Below, one piece after another: positions 46,469 to 55,877 of a stretch of DNA of 62,773 nucleotides; within the stretch, counting starts at the first letter, position 1; each line of letters begins with the position of its first letter. Under the pieces are notes generated by a model, which had not been told where the DNA came from, searched no databases, and saw only the letters and a list, made by a program, of their open reading frames with translations. Both the position numbers and the translations under genes were made by a program. Source of the DNA: Prevotella sp. (GTDB taxonomy: Bacteria > Bacteroidota > Bacteroidia > Bacteroidales > Bacteroidaceae); NCBI GenBank assembly GCA_017650905.1, contig JAGCDZ010000095.1, positions 1 through 62,773 on the forward strand, read 5' to 3'.

Positions 46469-46550
46469 AGAGTGAAAGGAGTTAAAAGGAGTTAAAGGAC
46501 ATTACTTTTTTCATTTTTACCTTTTTACTTTTTTACCTTTTTACTTTTAT
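46469..46550. repeat. Short direct repeats in the nagB-hflX spacer
   Basis: Two kinds of short tandem repeat: GGAGTTAAAA/GGAGTTAAAG (46478-46498) and two copies of a 16-bp unit of the form TTTTTACCTTTTTACT (about 46515-46547). The purine-rich and pyrimidine-rich blocks are partly complementary. The second block fills the spacer just before the hflX -7 box, so changes in copy number could alter promoter spacing. Confidence 0.6.
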
Positions 46551-46554
46551 TTCG

Positions 46555-46562
46555 TATCTTTG
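46555..46562 (+). promoter_or_regulatory. -7 box of hflX
   Basis: TATCTTTG ends only 8 bp before the hflX ATG (46571), so the message should start at or next to the start codon (leaderless). The -33 region is T-rich without a clear TTTG. Confidence 0.6.
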
Positions 46563-46570
46563 TGCCCAAT

Positions 46571-47893
46571 ATGAAGGAATTTGTAATATCAGAGGCGAAG
46601 GCTGAGACTGCGGTGCTGGTAGGACTCATCACCAAGGATCAGAACGAAGCCAAGACAAAAGAATATCTCGACGAACTGGAGTTCCTGGCCGATACGGCCG
46701 GAGCAGTCACGGTGAAGCGGTTTACCCAGAAGGTAGGTGGTCCCAGTCAGACTACCTATGTCGGTAGTGGTAAACTGTTGGAAATCAAGGCCTATATCAA
46801 ACAGTGTCAGGACGCCTACGACGATTGGGTGGATGCCCAGGATGCTGCGCTGTTCGCTGAGGGATTGTTAGATGAAACCAACGCCCCGCAGCCCGTGGGT
46901 ATGGTGATTTTCGACGATGAATTGAGTGCCAAGCAGATGCGGAATATCGAGAAGGAACTGCAGGTGAAGATCCTCGACCGTACCTCTTTGATATTGGACA
47001 TCTTCGCCATGAGGGCGCAGACCGCTGAGGCCAAGGCTCAGGTGGAGCTGGCCCAGCACCGCTATATGCTGCCCCGGTTGCAGCGACTGTGGACGCATTT
47101 GGAACGTCAGGGCGGTGGATCAGGCTCCGGCGGCGGAAAAGGTTCCGTGGGACTTCGTGGCCCTGGTGAGACGCAGTTGGAGATGGACCGAAGAATCATC
47201 CTCCAGCGTATCACCCTGCTGAAACAGCGCCTGGCAGAGATCGATAAGCAGAAGATCACGCAGCGCAAAAACAGAGGCCGTTTGATTCGTGTGGCCCTCG
47301 TAGGTTATACCAACGTGGGTAAGAGCACCATGATGAACCTGCTGGCCAAGAGTGAGGTGTTTGCGGAGAATAAGCTCTTTGCCACCCTCGACACTACCGT
47401 GAGAAAGATGACCATCGACAATCTGCCTTTCTTATTGGCGGATACGGTAGGATTCATCCGTAAGTTGCCCTCCGACTTGGTGGAGAGCTTCAAGAGTACT
47501 CTCGACGAGGTGAGAGAAGCTGATTTGCTGGTGCATGTTGTGGATATCTCGCACCCGGACTTCGAGGAGCAGATCCGCGTGGTGGAGGAAACCCTGAAGG
47601 AACTGGGATGTGCCGATAAGCCCGCCATGCTGGTGTTCAACAAGATCGACGCCTATACCTGGGTGGAGAAGGAAGAGGATGACCTGACGCCTGTGACGAA
47701 GGAGAATTATACGCTCGATGATCTGAAGAAGACCTGGATGGCCCGCTCCTCTCAATACCTTGAGTGTCTGTTCATTTCGGCGAGAGAGAAAGAAAACATT
47801 GACGAGCTTCGCGACATCCTCTATAAGCGGGTGCGCGAATTGCACGTTCAGAAATATCCTTATAACGATTTCTTATACAAAGATTATGAGTAA
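46571..47893 (+). CDS. hflX: GTPase HflX
   Basis: Ribosome-associated GTPase that rescues or splits stalled ribosomes under stress. 440 aa. The N-terminal HflX domain holds VGSGKLLEIKAYI and VIFDDELSAKQMRNIE. A Gly-rich linker GGGSGSGGGKGSVGLRGPGETQLE follows. The G domain has G1 GYTNVGKST, G3 DTVGF and G4 FNKID. ATG 46571 is preferred to the GTG at 46562, which overlaps the -7 box. Its last 8 bp overlap the start of the DUF4954 gene (ATGAGTAA). Confidence 0.96.
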   Translation: MKEFVISEAKAETAVLVGLITKDQNEAKTKEYLDELEFLADTAGAVTVKRFTQKVGGPSQTTYVGSGKLLEIKAYIKQCQDAYDDWVDAQDAALFAEGLLDETNAPQPVGMVIFDDELSAKQMRNIEKELQVKILDRTSLILDIFAMRAQTAEAKAQVELAQHRYMLPRLQRLWTHLERQGGGSGSGGGKGSVGLRGPGETQLEMDRRIILQRITLLKQRLAEIDKQKITQRKNRGRLIRVALVGYTNVGKSTMMNLLAKSEVFAENKLFATLDTTVRKMTIDNLPFLLADTVGFIRKLPSDLVESFKSTLDEVREADLLVHVVDISHPDFEEQIRVVEETLKELGCADKPAMLVFNKIDAYTWVEKEEDDLTPVTKENYTLDDLKKTWMARSSQYLECLFISAREKENIDELRDILYKRVRELHVQKYPYNDFLYKDYE

Positions 47894-49739
47894 CTACAGA
47901 AACTTAACACAGACTGAAATTGAAGTCTTAGAGAATAATGTCTGCTGGGCTGAGGACTGGCAGCGGGTGATGGTAGCAGAAGATTTTAAACCTTATAATT
48001 TCCACCGAGTCATCTTCTATGGCGATATCCGCCTTGGCTCCTTCCATAAGATGGTTGAGGTGAGCAAGGGCTTCGTGAAGCATTCCGGCATCAACGATGC
48101 CACGTTGAGAAATGTCACAGTAGGCAATGACTGTCTGATTGAGAAGGTGGGTAACTATATCAATAACTACACCATCGGCAACGACTGCTATATCTCGAAT
48201 ATCTGCACATTGGAGACGACCGACGATGCCACCTACGGCGAGGGTTCCGTTATTTCCGTGCTCAATGAGATGGGTGACGGCAACGTGACGATTTTCCGTG
48301 AACTGAACAGCCAATTGGCTGCACTCATGGTGAAATACAACAGCGATAAGGAGCTGAAGCATACCATGCAGCAGATGATTGAGGATGAACTGCGGGTGTC
48401 GCGTCCTGACCGTGGCTATATCGGTAATAATGTGAAGATCATCAATGCCAAGGATATCACGAATACCATCATCAAGGGTGACTGTGAAATCAGTGGTACG
48501 GCCCGCCTCTCAGAGTGTACTGTGATGAGTTCGACGGATGCCCCTGTGTTCATCGGAACGGGTGTAATCTGTGAGAACTCGATTATCTGTGACGGTTGCT
48601 CGATCAACAACTCCGTGAAGATGCAGGACTGTTTCGTGGGTGAGGCCTGTCAGATTACCAATGGCTTTACGGCTGAAGCCAGCCTGTTTTTTGCCAACTC
48701 GTTTATGGCCAATGGTGAGGCCTGTGCTGCATTCTGCGGCCCCTTCTGTGCTTCACACCATAAGAGTTCGTTGTTGATTGGTGGTGAGTATTCGTTCTAT
48801 AACGCCGGCTCTAACACCAACTTCTCGAACCATGCCTATAAGATGGGCCCCATGCACTGGGGAACGCTGGAGCGCGGTACCAAGACCGCCTCAGGCGCCT
48901 ATATCCTGATGCCTGCCACGATCGGTGCCTTCTCAGTTTGCTTTGGTAAGCTGATGCACCATCCTGATACCCGTAACCTGCCTTTTGCCTATCTGATAGC
49001 CTATGGCGATGAGATGGTGCTGGTGCCTGGCAGAAATATCACCACCGTGGGACTCTACCGTGATATCAAGAAATGGCCGAAGCGTGATAAGCGCTCGAAG
49101 CTGTCGAGGAAGAGTATCATCAACTTCGACTGGCTGTCGCCGTTTACGGTGGGTGAGATTATCGAGGGAATCCAGATCCTGAAAGACCTGCGTCATGCCT
49201 CTGGTGAAAATGTGTCGAGATATAATTTCCATGAGTATGTGATTGCCTGTTCTTCATTGACAAAAGGTCTGAAGTATTATGATATCGCCCTGCGTATCTA
49301 TATGGGTGCCGTGTTGAAGCGTGCCCAGAAGGAGGGCTATATCGGCAAACCGGTAAGTACTGTTGGACAGGGCAAATGGGTGGACCTGAGCGGTCTGCTG
49401 CTGCCTGAGAGCGAGGAGCAGCGTCTGATTAATGACATCAAGAGCGGTGCTATCGATAATATCCAGCAGGTGCTCGACCGCTTTGCGGATATCCATAACC
49501 ATTACAGCGAGTATCGTTGGACCTGGAGCTATCAGATGATTCTCGACTACTACAAGTTGGATGAGTTGGATGATGCTGCCTGTGAGCGTATCCATGAGGA
49601 CTATGTCAAGGCCCGTCGTGCCTGGATTGCAGAGATCCGCAAGGATGCTGAGAAGGAGTATGCCATGGGTGATGTGGAGCGCGAGGTGTTTGACGACTTC
49701 CTCGAGAAGCTTGATCATGAGGTAGATTATGAGAATTAA
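47886..49739 (+). CDS. DUF4954 family protein with left-handed beta-helix
   Basis: 617 aa, soluble. Residues about 60-340 contain imperfect hexapeptide repeats (NVTVGNDCLIEKVGNYINNYTIGNDC, SIICDGCSINNSVKMQDCFVG), the pattern of left-handed beta-helix acyl- or nucleotidyl-transferases. Unusually Cys-rich GEACAAFCGPFCASHHKSSLL and a C-terminal helical part (about 440-617) follow. The whole layout matches DUF4954 of Bacteroidota from memory. Biochemical role is unknown; a sugar-nucleotide or acyl transfer function is only suggested by the fold. It overlaps hflX by 8 bp, so the two are translated from one message. Confidence 0.78.
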   Translation: MSNYRNLTQTEIEVLENNVCWAEDWQRVMVAEDFKPYNFHRVIFYGDIRLGSFHKMVEVSKGFVKHSGINDATLRNVTVGNDCLIEKVGNYINNYTIGNDCYISNICTLETTDDATYGEGSVISVLNEMGDGNVTIFRELNSQLAALMVKYNSDKELKHTMQQMIEDELRVSRPDRGYIGNNVKIINAKDITNTIIKGDCEISGTARLSECTVMSSTDAPVFIGTGVICENSIICDGCSINNSVKMQDCFVGEACQITNGFTAEASLFFANSFMANGEACAAFCGPFCASHHKSSLLIGGEYSFYNAGSNTNFSNHAYKMGPMHWGTLERGTKTASGAYILMPATIGAFSVCFGKLMHHPDTRNLPFAYLIAYGDEMVLVPGRNITTVGLYRDIKKWPKRDKRSKLSRKSIINFDWLSPFTVGEIIEGIQILKDLRHASGENVSRYNFHEYVIACSSLTKGLKYYDIALRIYMGAVLKRAQKEGYIGKPVSTVGQGKWVDLSGLLLPESEEQRLINDIKSGAIDNIQQVLDRFADIHNHYSEYRWTWSYQMILDYYKLDELDDAACERIHEDYVKARRAWIAEIRKDAEKEYAMGDVEREVFDDFLEKLDHEVDYEN

Positions 49740-49781
49740 TGTCAAGGAGACAAGGAGTTCAAGACAAATGCTATAAGTAAG

Positions 49782-52673
49782 ATGAAAAAGGTATTATTGT
49801 TTTTGGGTTTAGTGGTGCTTGTGGTGAGTTCGTGCAGCAAGTACAAGTATGAGACAGTGAAGGGGGATATGGCGCAGACGCGCATTTATACCCTGGAGAA
49901 TGGACTGAAGGTCTATCTGAGTGTGAACAAGGATGAACCCCGTATTCAGACGTATATCGCTGTGCGTACGGGTTCGAAGAACGACCCCGCAGAGACAACC
50001 GGACTGGCGCACTATCTGGAGCACCTGATGTTTAAGGGAACCAGTCAGTTTGGAACCAATGACCCTGAGGCTGAGGCACCCCTGCTGGATGAGATTGAGA
50101 AGCGCTATGAGGCTTATCGCAAGCAGACCGATCCGGAGGCCCGTAAGCAGGCTTATCACGAAATCGACTCTGTCAGTCAGCTGGCTGCCAAGTATAACAT
50201 CCCCAACGAGTACGACAAGCTGATGGCGGCCATCGGTGCAGAGGGAACGAATGCCTACACCTCGAACGATGTGACCTGCTATACAGAGAATATCCCCGCC
50301 AATGAGGTGGAGAACTGGGCCAAAATTCAGAGCGACCGCTTTAAGAATATGGTAATCCGTGGTTTCCACACCGAACTGGAGGCTGTGTATGAGGAGTATA
50401 ACATCGGACTGACCAGCGACATGCGGAAGTTGTACTACACCATCAGTAAGATGCTGTGGCCAAACCATCCTTATGGCACACAGACTACCATCGGTACGCA
50501 GGAGCATCTGAAGAACCCCTCGATTACCAATATCAAGAATTATTTCAAGAAGTGGTATGTGCCCAACAATGTGGCTATCTGTATGAGTGGCGACCTGGAT
50601 CCGGACAAGACCATCGAGACCATCGAGAAATACTTTGCCGATTGGCAGCCAGGTGACGATGTCAGTCAGCCAACATTCGAACCGCTCACCGAACTCTCGC
50701 AGTCCAAGGATACGACGGTGATTGGTCAGGAGGCTGAGCAGATTTGGATGGGATGGCGTGCAGAGCAGGCCAACAGTCTTCAGGCAGACACGCTGAGCCT
50801 GATGGAGAATGTGCTGAGTAACGGTAAGGCAGGACTCTTTGACCTCGACCTGGTGCAGACCATGAAGATGCAAAGGGCCAACGGTACCTGCGAGCTGATG
50901 CATGATCACGGTGCTTTCCTGCTGATGGGTACACCCAAGCAGGGACAGACACTGGAGGAGGTGAGAAGTCTGCTGATGGAAGAGATCGGCAAGCTGAAGA
51001 AGGGCGACTTCCCCGACAACCTGTTGCCCAGCATTATCAACAACATGAAACGTAACCACTACGAGCTGTTGGAGCATAACGAGGGTAGGGCAGACATGTT
51101 TGTCGATGCCTTTATCAACGAGATAGACTGGCAGCAGGAGGTGGGCCGTATTGAACGTATCTCGAAGATTACCAAGCAGGAACTAGTTGACTTTGCCAAC
51201 CGGTTCTTCACCGAGGGATATGTCACAGTGTTTAAGAAACAGGGTATCGATCCCAACCAGAAGAAGATTGACAAGCCTGCCATCACCCCGATTCAGGCTA
51301 ATCGCGATCAGGTGAGCGACTTCGTGAAAGCGATTCAGGAAGCGAAGGTGGATCCCATACAGCCTAAGTTTGTGGATTTTGAGAAGGATATGACCACCGG
51401 CAAGACAGGTTACGATCAGCCACTCTATTATGTGAAGAACAACACCAACGGATTGTTCGAACTGGTGTTCCACTACGATTTCGGACAGAGTGCAGATTGT
51501 CGTTATGACGTGGCCGCTGACTATTTCAAATATCTGGGTACTGATAAGTTGTCGGCCGCTGACCTGCGCCAGAAGTTCTACGAGCTGGCCTGCGATTGCT
51601 ACGTGAGTGTGGGTGAAGAGAATATCAACGTTAGTCTCTCTGGCCTCAGCGAGAATATGGAACCCGCATTAGCACTCTTGCAGGATGTGATGCAGAATGC
51701 GAAGGTGGACAAGGAGGCCTACAATGAGATGGTGGGCGTGACCTTGAAGCGTAGGAATGATGTTAAGAAGGACCAGCGTAATTATTTTGAATTCCTGTAC
51801 AGATACGGCATTCAGGGTGAGCGTAATGCCTATCGCGACATGACGTCAGAACAGGAGCTGAAGAATACCGATCCGCAGGTGTTTGTCGATCTGCTGAAGG
51901 ACCTGGCCCAGTATCAGCATGCGGTGCTCTATTACGGTCCGCTGGATGAGACAAAGGTATCGGAGTCAGTCAATAAGCTGTTTGCAAAGGATCTGAAAGC
52001 CGGACCTGAAAACAAGCCTTATCTGGATCAGCTGGCTAATCAGAATGAGATTTGGATAGCACCTTATGAGGCCAAGAATATCTACATGCGTATGTATCAT
52101 AATGAAGGGCGCGACTGGAATCCTGATGAATCGGGTGTACGTGCCTTGTTTAATGAGTACTTTGGTGGCGGCATGAACGGCATCGTCTTCCAGGAGATGC
52201 GTGAAACCCGTGGTCTGGCTTATAATGCCTATGCCCGATATAACCGCCCGACGGTGAAGGGCCGTAAGGAGTCGTTTATGACGCATATCATCACGCAGAA
52301 CGATAAGATGATGGATGCCGTGAACCACTTCAATGAGATTATGAACCAGATGCCAGCCAGTGAGAATGCCTTCCAGATTGCGAAGGATGCGCTGACAAAG
52401 CAAATCGCCAGTGAGCGTATCAATAAGATGAATATCATTTGGAACTATCTTGCTGCCAAGAAGCTGGGGCTCGACTATGATCTGAATGCCAAGACCTACG
52501 AGCAACTGCCACAGATCACATTGCAGAATGTCGTTGATTTTGCCAAGCAGCAGATTGCTAACAAACCCTATCGCTATATCATCTTAGGCGATGAGAAGGA
52601 GCTCGACATGAAAGCTCTCGAAAAGATCGGACCCATCCGCCGTCTCAAAACAGAAGAAGTATTTGGATATTAA
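49782..52673 (+). CDS. M16 family (insulinase/pitrilysin) zinc peptidase lipoprotein
   Basis: 963 aa. A lipoprotein signal peptide ends at LVVSSC (Cys18), so it should be anchored to a membrane in the periplasm. The inverted zinc motif HYLEH lies at residues 77-81, and the third ligand Glu lies in ELEAVYEEYNIGL. Four M16 half-domains follow; the C-terminal half carries FGGGMNGIVFQEMRETRGLAYNAYA with the typical R-x-x-x-Y pair but no zinc site, as usual. It likely degrades small peptides. It lies 42 bp after the DUF4954 gene and 12 bp before fumarase. Confidence 0.93.
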   Translation: MKKVLLFLGLVVLVVSSCSKYKYETVKGDMAQTRIYTLENGLKVYLSVNKDEPRIQTYIAVRTGSKNDPAETTGLAHYLEHLMFKGTSQFGTNDPEAEAPLLDEIEKRYEAYRKQTDPEARKQAYHEIDSVSQLAAKYNIPNEYDKLMAAIGAEGTNAYTSNDVTCYTENIPANEVENWAKIQSDRFKNMVIRGFHTELEAVYEEYNIGLTSDMRKLYYTISKMLWPNHPYGTQTTIGTQEHLKNPSITNIKNYFKKWYVPNNVAICMSGDLDPDKTIETIEKYFADWQPGDDVSQPTFEPLTELSQSKDTTVIGQEAEQIWMGWRAEQANSLQADTLSLMENVLSNGKAGLFDLDLVQTMKMQRANGTCELMHDHGAFLLMGTPKQGQTLEEVRSLLMEEIGKLKKGDFPDNLLPSIINNMKRNHYELLEHNEGRADMFVDAFINEIDWQQEVGRIERISKITKQELVDFANRFFTEGYVTVFKKQGIDPNQKKIDKPAITPIQANRDQVSDFVKAIQEAKVDPIQPKFVDFEKDMTTGKTGYDQPLYYVKNNTNGLFELVFHYDFGQSADCRYDVAADYFKYLGTDKLSAADLRQKFYELACDCYVSVGEENINVSLSGLSENMEPALALLQDVMQNAKVDKEAYNEMVGVTLKRRNDVKKDQRNYFEFLYRYGIQGERNAYRDMTSEQELKNTDPQVFVDLLKDLAQYQHAVLYYGPLDETKVSESVNKLFAKDLKAGPENKPYLDQLANQNEIWIAPYEAKNIYMRMYHNEGRDWNPDESGVRALFNEYFGGGMNGIVFQEMRETRGLAYNAYARYNRPTVKGRKESFMTHIITQNDKMMDAVNHFNEIMNQMPASENAFQIAKDALTKQIASERINKMNIIWNYLAAKKLGLDYDLNAKTYEQLPQITLQNVVDFAKQQIANKPYRYIILGDEKELDMKALEKIGPIRRLKTEEVFGY

Positions 52674-52685
52674 TAGAATATAATT

Positions 52686-54335
52686 ATGGCTAAGACAGTT
52701 GAATTTAAGTATGCCCCGATGTTTCAGGTGGGCGAGGACAAGACGGAATACCGCTTGTTGAGTAAGGAAGGTGTGACGACCGCCGAGTTTGAAGGAAAGC
52801 AGATTGTGAAGGTCTCGAAGGAGGCGCTGACACTGCTCGCCCAGCAGGCCTTCCACGATGTGGAGTTCATGCTGCGTCGTGAGCATAACCTTCAGGTGGC
52901 TCAGATTCTGAACGACCCTGAGGCCTCTGAGAATGACAAGTACGTGGCTCTCCAGTTCCTGCGCAATGCCGAGGTGGCTGCACGTGGCATCCTGCCTTTC
53001 TGTCAGGACACAGGTACGGCTATTATCCATGGTGAGAAAGGTCAGCAGATCTGGACGGGTTTTGAAGATGAAGAGGCGCTGAGTCTGGGTGTGTTCAATA
53101 CCTTTACTCAGGACAACCTGCGCTATTCACAGAATGCGCCGTTGAACATGTACGACGAGGTGAATACCCGTTGTAATCTGCCTGCTCAGATTGATATCGA
53201 GGCTACAGAGGGTGCTGAGTATAAGTTTGTGATGGTGGCAAAGGGTGGTGGTAGTGCCAACAAGACCTATTTCTATCCGATGACGAAGGCTACTATCCAG
53301 AACGAGGGAACCCTGATACCCTTCCTCGTAGAGAAGATGAAGAGTCTGGGTACAGCTGCCTGTCCGCCTTATCACATCGCATTTGTGATTGGTGGCACGT
53401 CAGCAGAGAAGAACCTGCTCACGGTGAAGCTCGCTTCCATTAAATACTACGATGGACTGCCTACGACTGGTGATGAGACAGGTCGTGCCTTCCGTGATGT
53501 AGACCTTGAGGAGAAACTGTTGAAGGAGGCTCATAAGATTGGTCTTGGTGCCCAGTTCGGTGGTAAGTATCTGGCTCATGATATCCGTGTGGTTCGTCTG
53601 CCTCGTCATGGTGCTTCGTGTCCGATTGGTATGGGCGTCAGCTGCTCTGCCGACCGTAATATCAAGGCGAAGATCAATGCTGATGGTATCTGGCTCGAGA
53701 AGATGGATTCGAACCCCTCTGAGCTGATTCCTGCAGAGTACGCCAAGGCTGGTGAGGGTGCTAACACTATCACCATCGACCTGAACGAGGGTATTGACGC
53801 TGTTCGTGCAGAGTTGAGCAAGTATCCTGTAAGTACTCGTGTCAACCTGAAGGGTACCATCATTGTAGCCCGTGACATTGCTCATGCCAAGCTGAAGGCT
53901 CGTCTGGATGCCGGTGAGGGATTGCCTGACTACTTCAAGAAGTATCCTGTGCTCTATGCTGGTCCTGCCAAGACACCGGAGGGTTATCCTTGTGGTTCAA
54001 TGGGTCCGACAACGGCCAACCGTATGGATCCCTATGTGGATGAGTTCCAGTCATTGGGCGCTTCGCTCGTGATGATTGCCAAGGGTAATCGTTCAGATGT
54101 TGTGACAGAGGCTTGTAAAAAGTATGGCGGTTTCTATCTGGGTAGCATAGGCGGTGTAGCTGCAGTGCTCTCTCAGAGCAGCATCAAGAGTATTGAGTGC
54201 GTAGAGTATCCTGAACTCGGCATGGAGGCTGTATGGAAGATTGACGTAGAAGACTTCCCCGCCTTCATCCTCGTCGATGATAAGGGTAACGACTTCTTCA
54301 AGACGCTCAAGCCTTGGACGCCGTGTGGGAAATAA
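52686..54335 (+). CDS. Fumarate hydratase class I
   Basis: Iron-sulfur hydratase that interconverts fumarate and L-malate. In Prevotella-type anaerobes this step serves the reductive branch to succinate. 549 aa with both alpha and beta regions in one chain, as in FumA/FumB. Cys ligands are expected in [10 protein letters not shown], in the [13 protein letters not shown] stretch and in [28 protein letters not shown] marks the beta domain. It lies 12 bp after the peptidase gene and 24 bp before the first M6 protease. Confidence 0.95.
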   Translation: MAKTVEFKYAPMFQVGEDKTEYRLLSKEGVTTAEFEGKQIVKVSKEALTLLAQQAFHDVEFMLRREHNLQVAQILNDPEASENDKYVALQFLRNAEVAARGILPFCQDTGTAIIHGEKGQQIWTGFEDEEALSLGVFNTFTQDNLRYSQNAPLNMYDEVNTRCNLPAQIDIEATEGAEYKFVMVAKGGGSANKTYFYPMTKATIQNEGTLIPFLVEKMKSLGTAACPPYHIAFVIGGTSAEKNLLTVKLASIKYYDGLPTTGDETGRAFRDVDLEEKLLKEAHKIGLGAQFGGKYLAHDIRVVRLPRHGASCPIGMGVSCSADRNIKAKINADGIWLEKMDSNPSELIPAEYAKAGEGANTITIDLNEGIDAVRAELSKYPVSTRVNLKGTIIVARDIAHAKLKARLDAGEGLPDYFKKYPVLYAGPAKTPEGYPCGSMGPTTANRMDPYVDEFQSLGASLVMIAKGNRSDVVTEACKKYGGFYLGSIGGVAAVLSQSSIKSIECVEYPELGMEAVWKIDVEDFPAFILVDDKGNDFFKTLKPWTPCGK

Positions 54336-54359
54336 ATAGTGAATAACGAATAGTTAATA

Positions 54360-55877
54360 GTGAAAGGACGTAGGGATATTTTTGTGATTCTTCTGCTGCT
54401 GTTTGTCACCTTGACAGTAGCGGCAGAAGATTCTCTTCGTCCACCTATGGGATGTCGGCGAGGCACACCACGTCCTGCATCGATGATGCGTCGTGCCCCG
54501 TATCCGCAGAAACAATGCGGGGGAGACTTCTATAAGGGCACCCGTCACCAACTTGTCGTGCTCGCTTCGTTCAAGGACCGAAAGTTTAGGGGTAATGAGA
54601 GCGAAACGATACAACAGTGGGATAAGATATTCAATACTCAGAATCTCTCGGAATATCCGTTTTATGGCTCTGTACGTGATTATTTTTATGCCCAAAGCTA
54701 TGGTCAGTTCGATGTGATTTTTGACCTGGAGTTTGTCCAACTTCCTGATTCGTGCAAGAAATATCGTAGTACCCAAAGTGAAGATGAGAACTCCCAATAC
54801 ATGGTGGATGATGCCCTCGATGAGTTGTTGCAGCGTGATATTGATTGGAGCCTTTACGACTGGAATGGTGACGGCTATATTAACCAATTGCTATTTATTT
54901 ATGCAGGGAGGGGTAGTTCCTATGGCGGCTATGGCGGTGACGCCAATTCCATCTGGCCCCATCAGTGGCGACTCAATGAGCATATGGATCTGACGACAGA
55001 TGTTTCTGGTGATTACCGTGATGCCCGTTCTTTCGAACGGGGTGGAAAGACCTATATTGTTGATGTTTATTGCGCTGTTCAGGAAATCGGTGTTAATGGC
55101 GGCTATGATGCCTTTGGTACTATTTGCCACGAATATACGCACTGCTTTGGCTTTCCCGATTTCTATTACGACTTAACGAAATATGTGGGCTATTGGGATC
55201 TGATGGACTATGGTAACAACTCAGGCAATGGCTTTTGTCCCACCAGCTACTCAGCCCATGAGCGTTGGTTAATGGGTTGGCTCACACCTATCGAACTCAT
55301 AGGGTCTGTGAAAATTGTTAATTTCCCACCCCTCAGTGAAGAAGGCTTGGCTTATCTGATTCGTAACGACGACTATTCCAATGAATACTATATCGTTGAG
55401 AATCGTCAGCCTTCCAGATTTGATGCGAAGTTGCCGGGTGCAGGTGTTGTCATTTTCCATATCGATTATGACGAGTCAATATGGACGAGTTATTTCGTTG
55501 GCCCCAATAACTCAAATACTAAGCATTATACCATCTTCCCTGCCAACAACAAGACTTCTGTCTCTTATCAATATGATTGGGCCTATCCCTATAAGGATAA
55601 CAATTGTCTGACGGATACTTCATGGCCTGCTGCTGAGTTGTGGCATGCCCGTTCCGATGGCAACGTGCTGATGTCGAAGTCTCTGACAAACATTACTGTC
55701 AACAGCGATGGTCTTGCCTCTTTCGATTTCATGGACGACCCGTCAGCGATTCTGACAATGGAAGGTTCCTCTCTTCAGACACAGCAATGGTATGATTTGT
55801 CGGGACGTCAATTGTCGGACCGTCCTCATCAAAAAGGATTTTATATAATAAATGGTCGTAAAATGGTCGTAAGATGA
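54360..55877 (+). CDS. M6 family secreted metalloprotease, first of a pair
   Basis: 505 aa. The start is GTG at 54360, directly followed by a signal peptide (about 1-22); no in-frame ATG precedes it. The zinc motif HEYTHCFGFPDFY is at residues 257-269 (H257, E258, H261), and an EF-hand-like calcium loop DWNGDGYINQ lies near 168. WDLMDYG and SAHERWLMGW follow the zinc site, as in immune-inhibitor-A-like (M6) proteases. The C-terminus has WYDLSGRQL and [13 protein letters not shown], a sorting-tail-like ending frequent in secreted Prevotella proteins. It overlaps the next gene by 4 bp. Confidence 0.88.
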   Translation: MKGRRDIFVILLLLFVTLTVAAEDSLRPPMGCRRGTPRPASMMRRAPYPQKQCGGDFYKGTRHQLVVLASFKDRKFRGNESETIQQWDKIFNTQNLSEYPFYGSVRDYFYAQSYGQFDVIFDLEFVQLPDSCKKYRSTQSEDENSQYMVDDALDELLQRDIDWSLYDWNGDGYINQLLFIYAGRGSSYGGYGGDANSIWPHQWRLNEHMDLTTDVSGDYRDARSFERGGKTYIVDVYCAVQEIGVNGGYDAFGTICHEYTHCFGFPDFYYDLTKYVGYWDLMDYGNNSGNGFCPTSYSAHERWLMGWLTPIELIGSVKIVNFPPLSEEGLAYLIRNDDYSNEYYIVENRQPSRFDAKLPGAGVVIFHIDYDESIWTSYFVGPNNSNTKHYTIFPANNKTSVSYQYDWAYPYKDNNCLTDTSWPAAELWHARSDGNVLMSKSLTNITVNSDGLASFDFMDDPSAILTMEGSSLQTQQWYDLSGRQLSDRPHQKGFYIINGRKMVVR

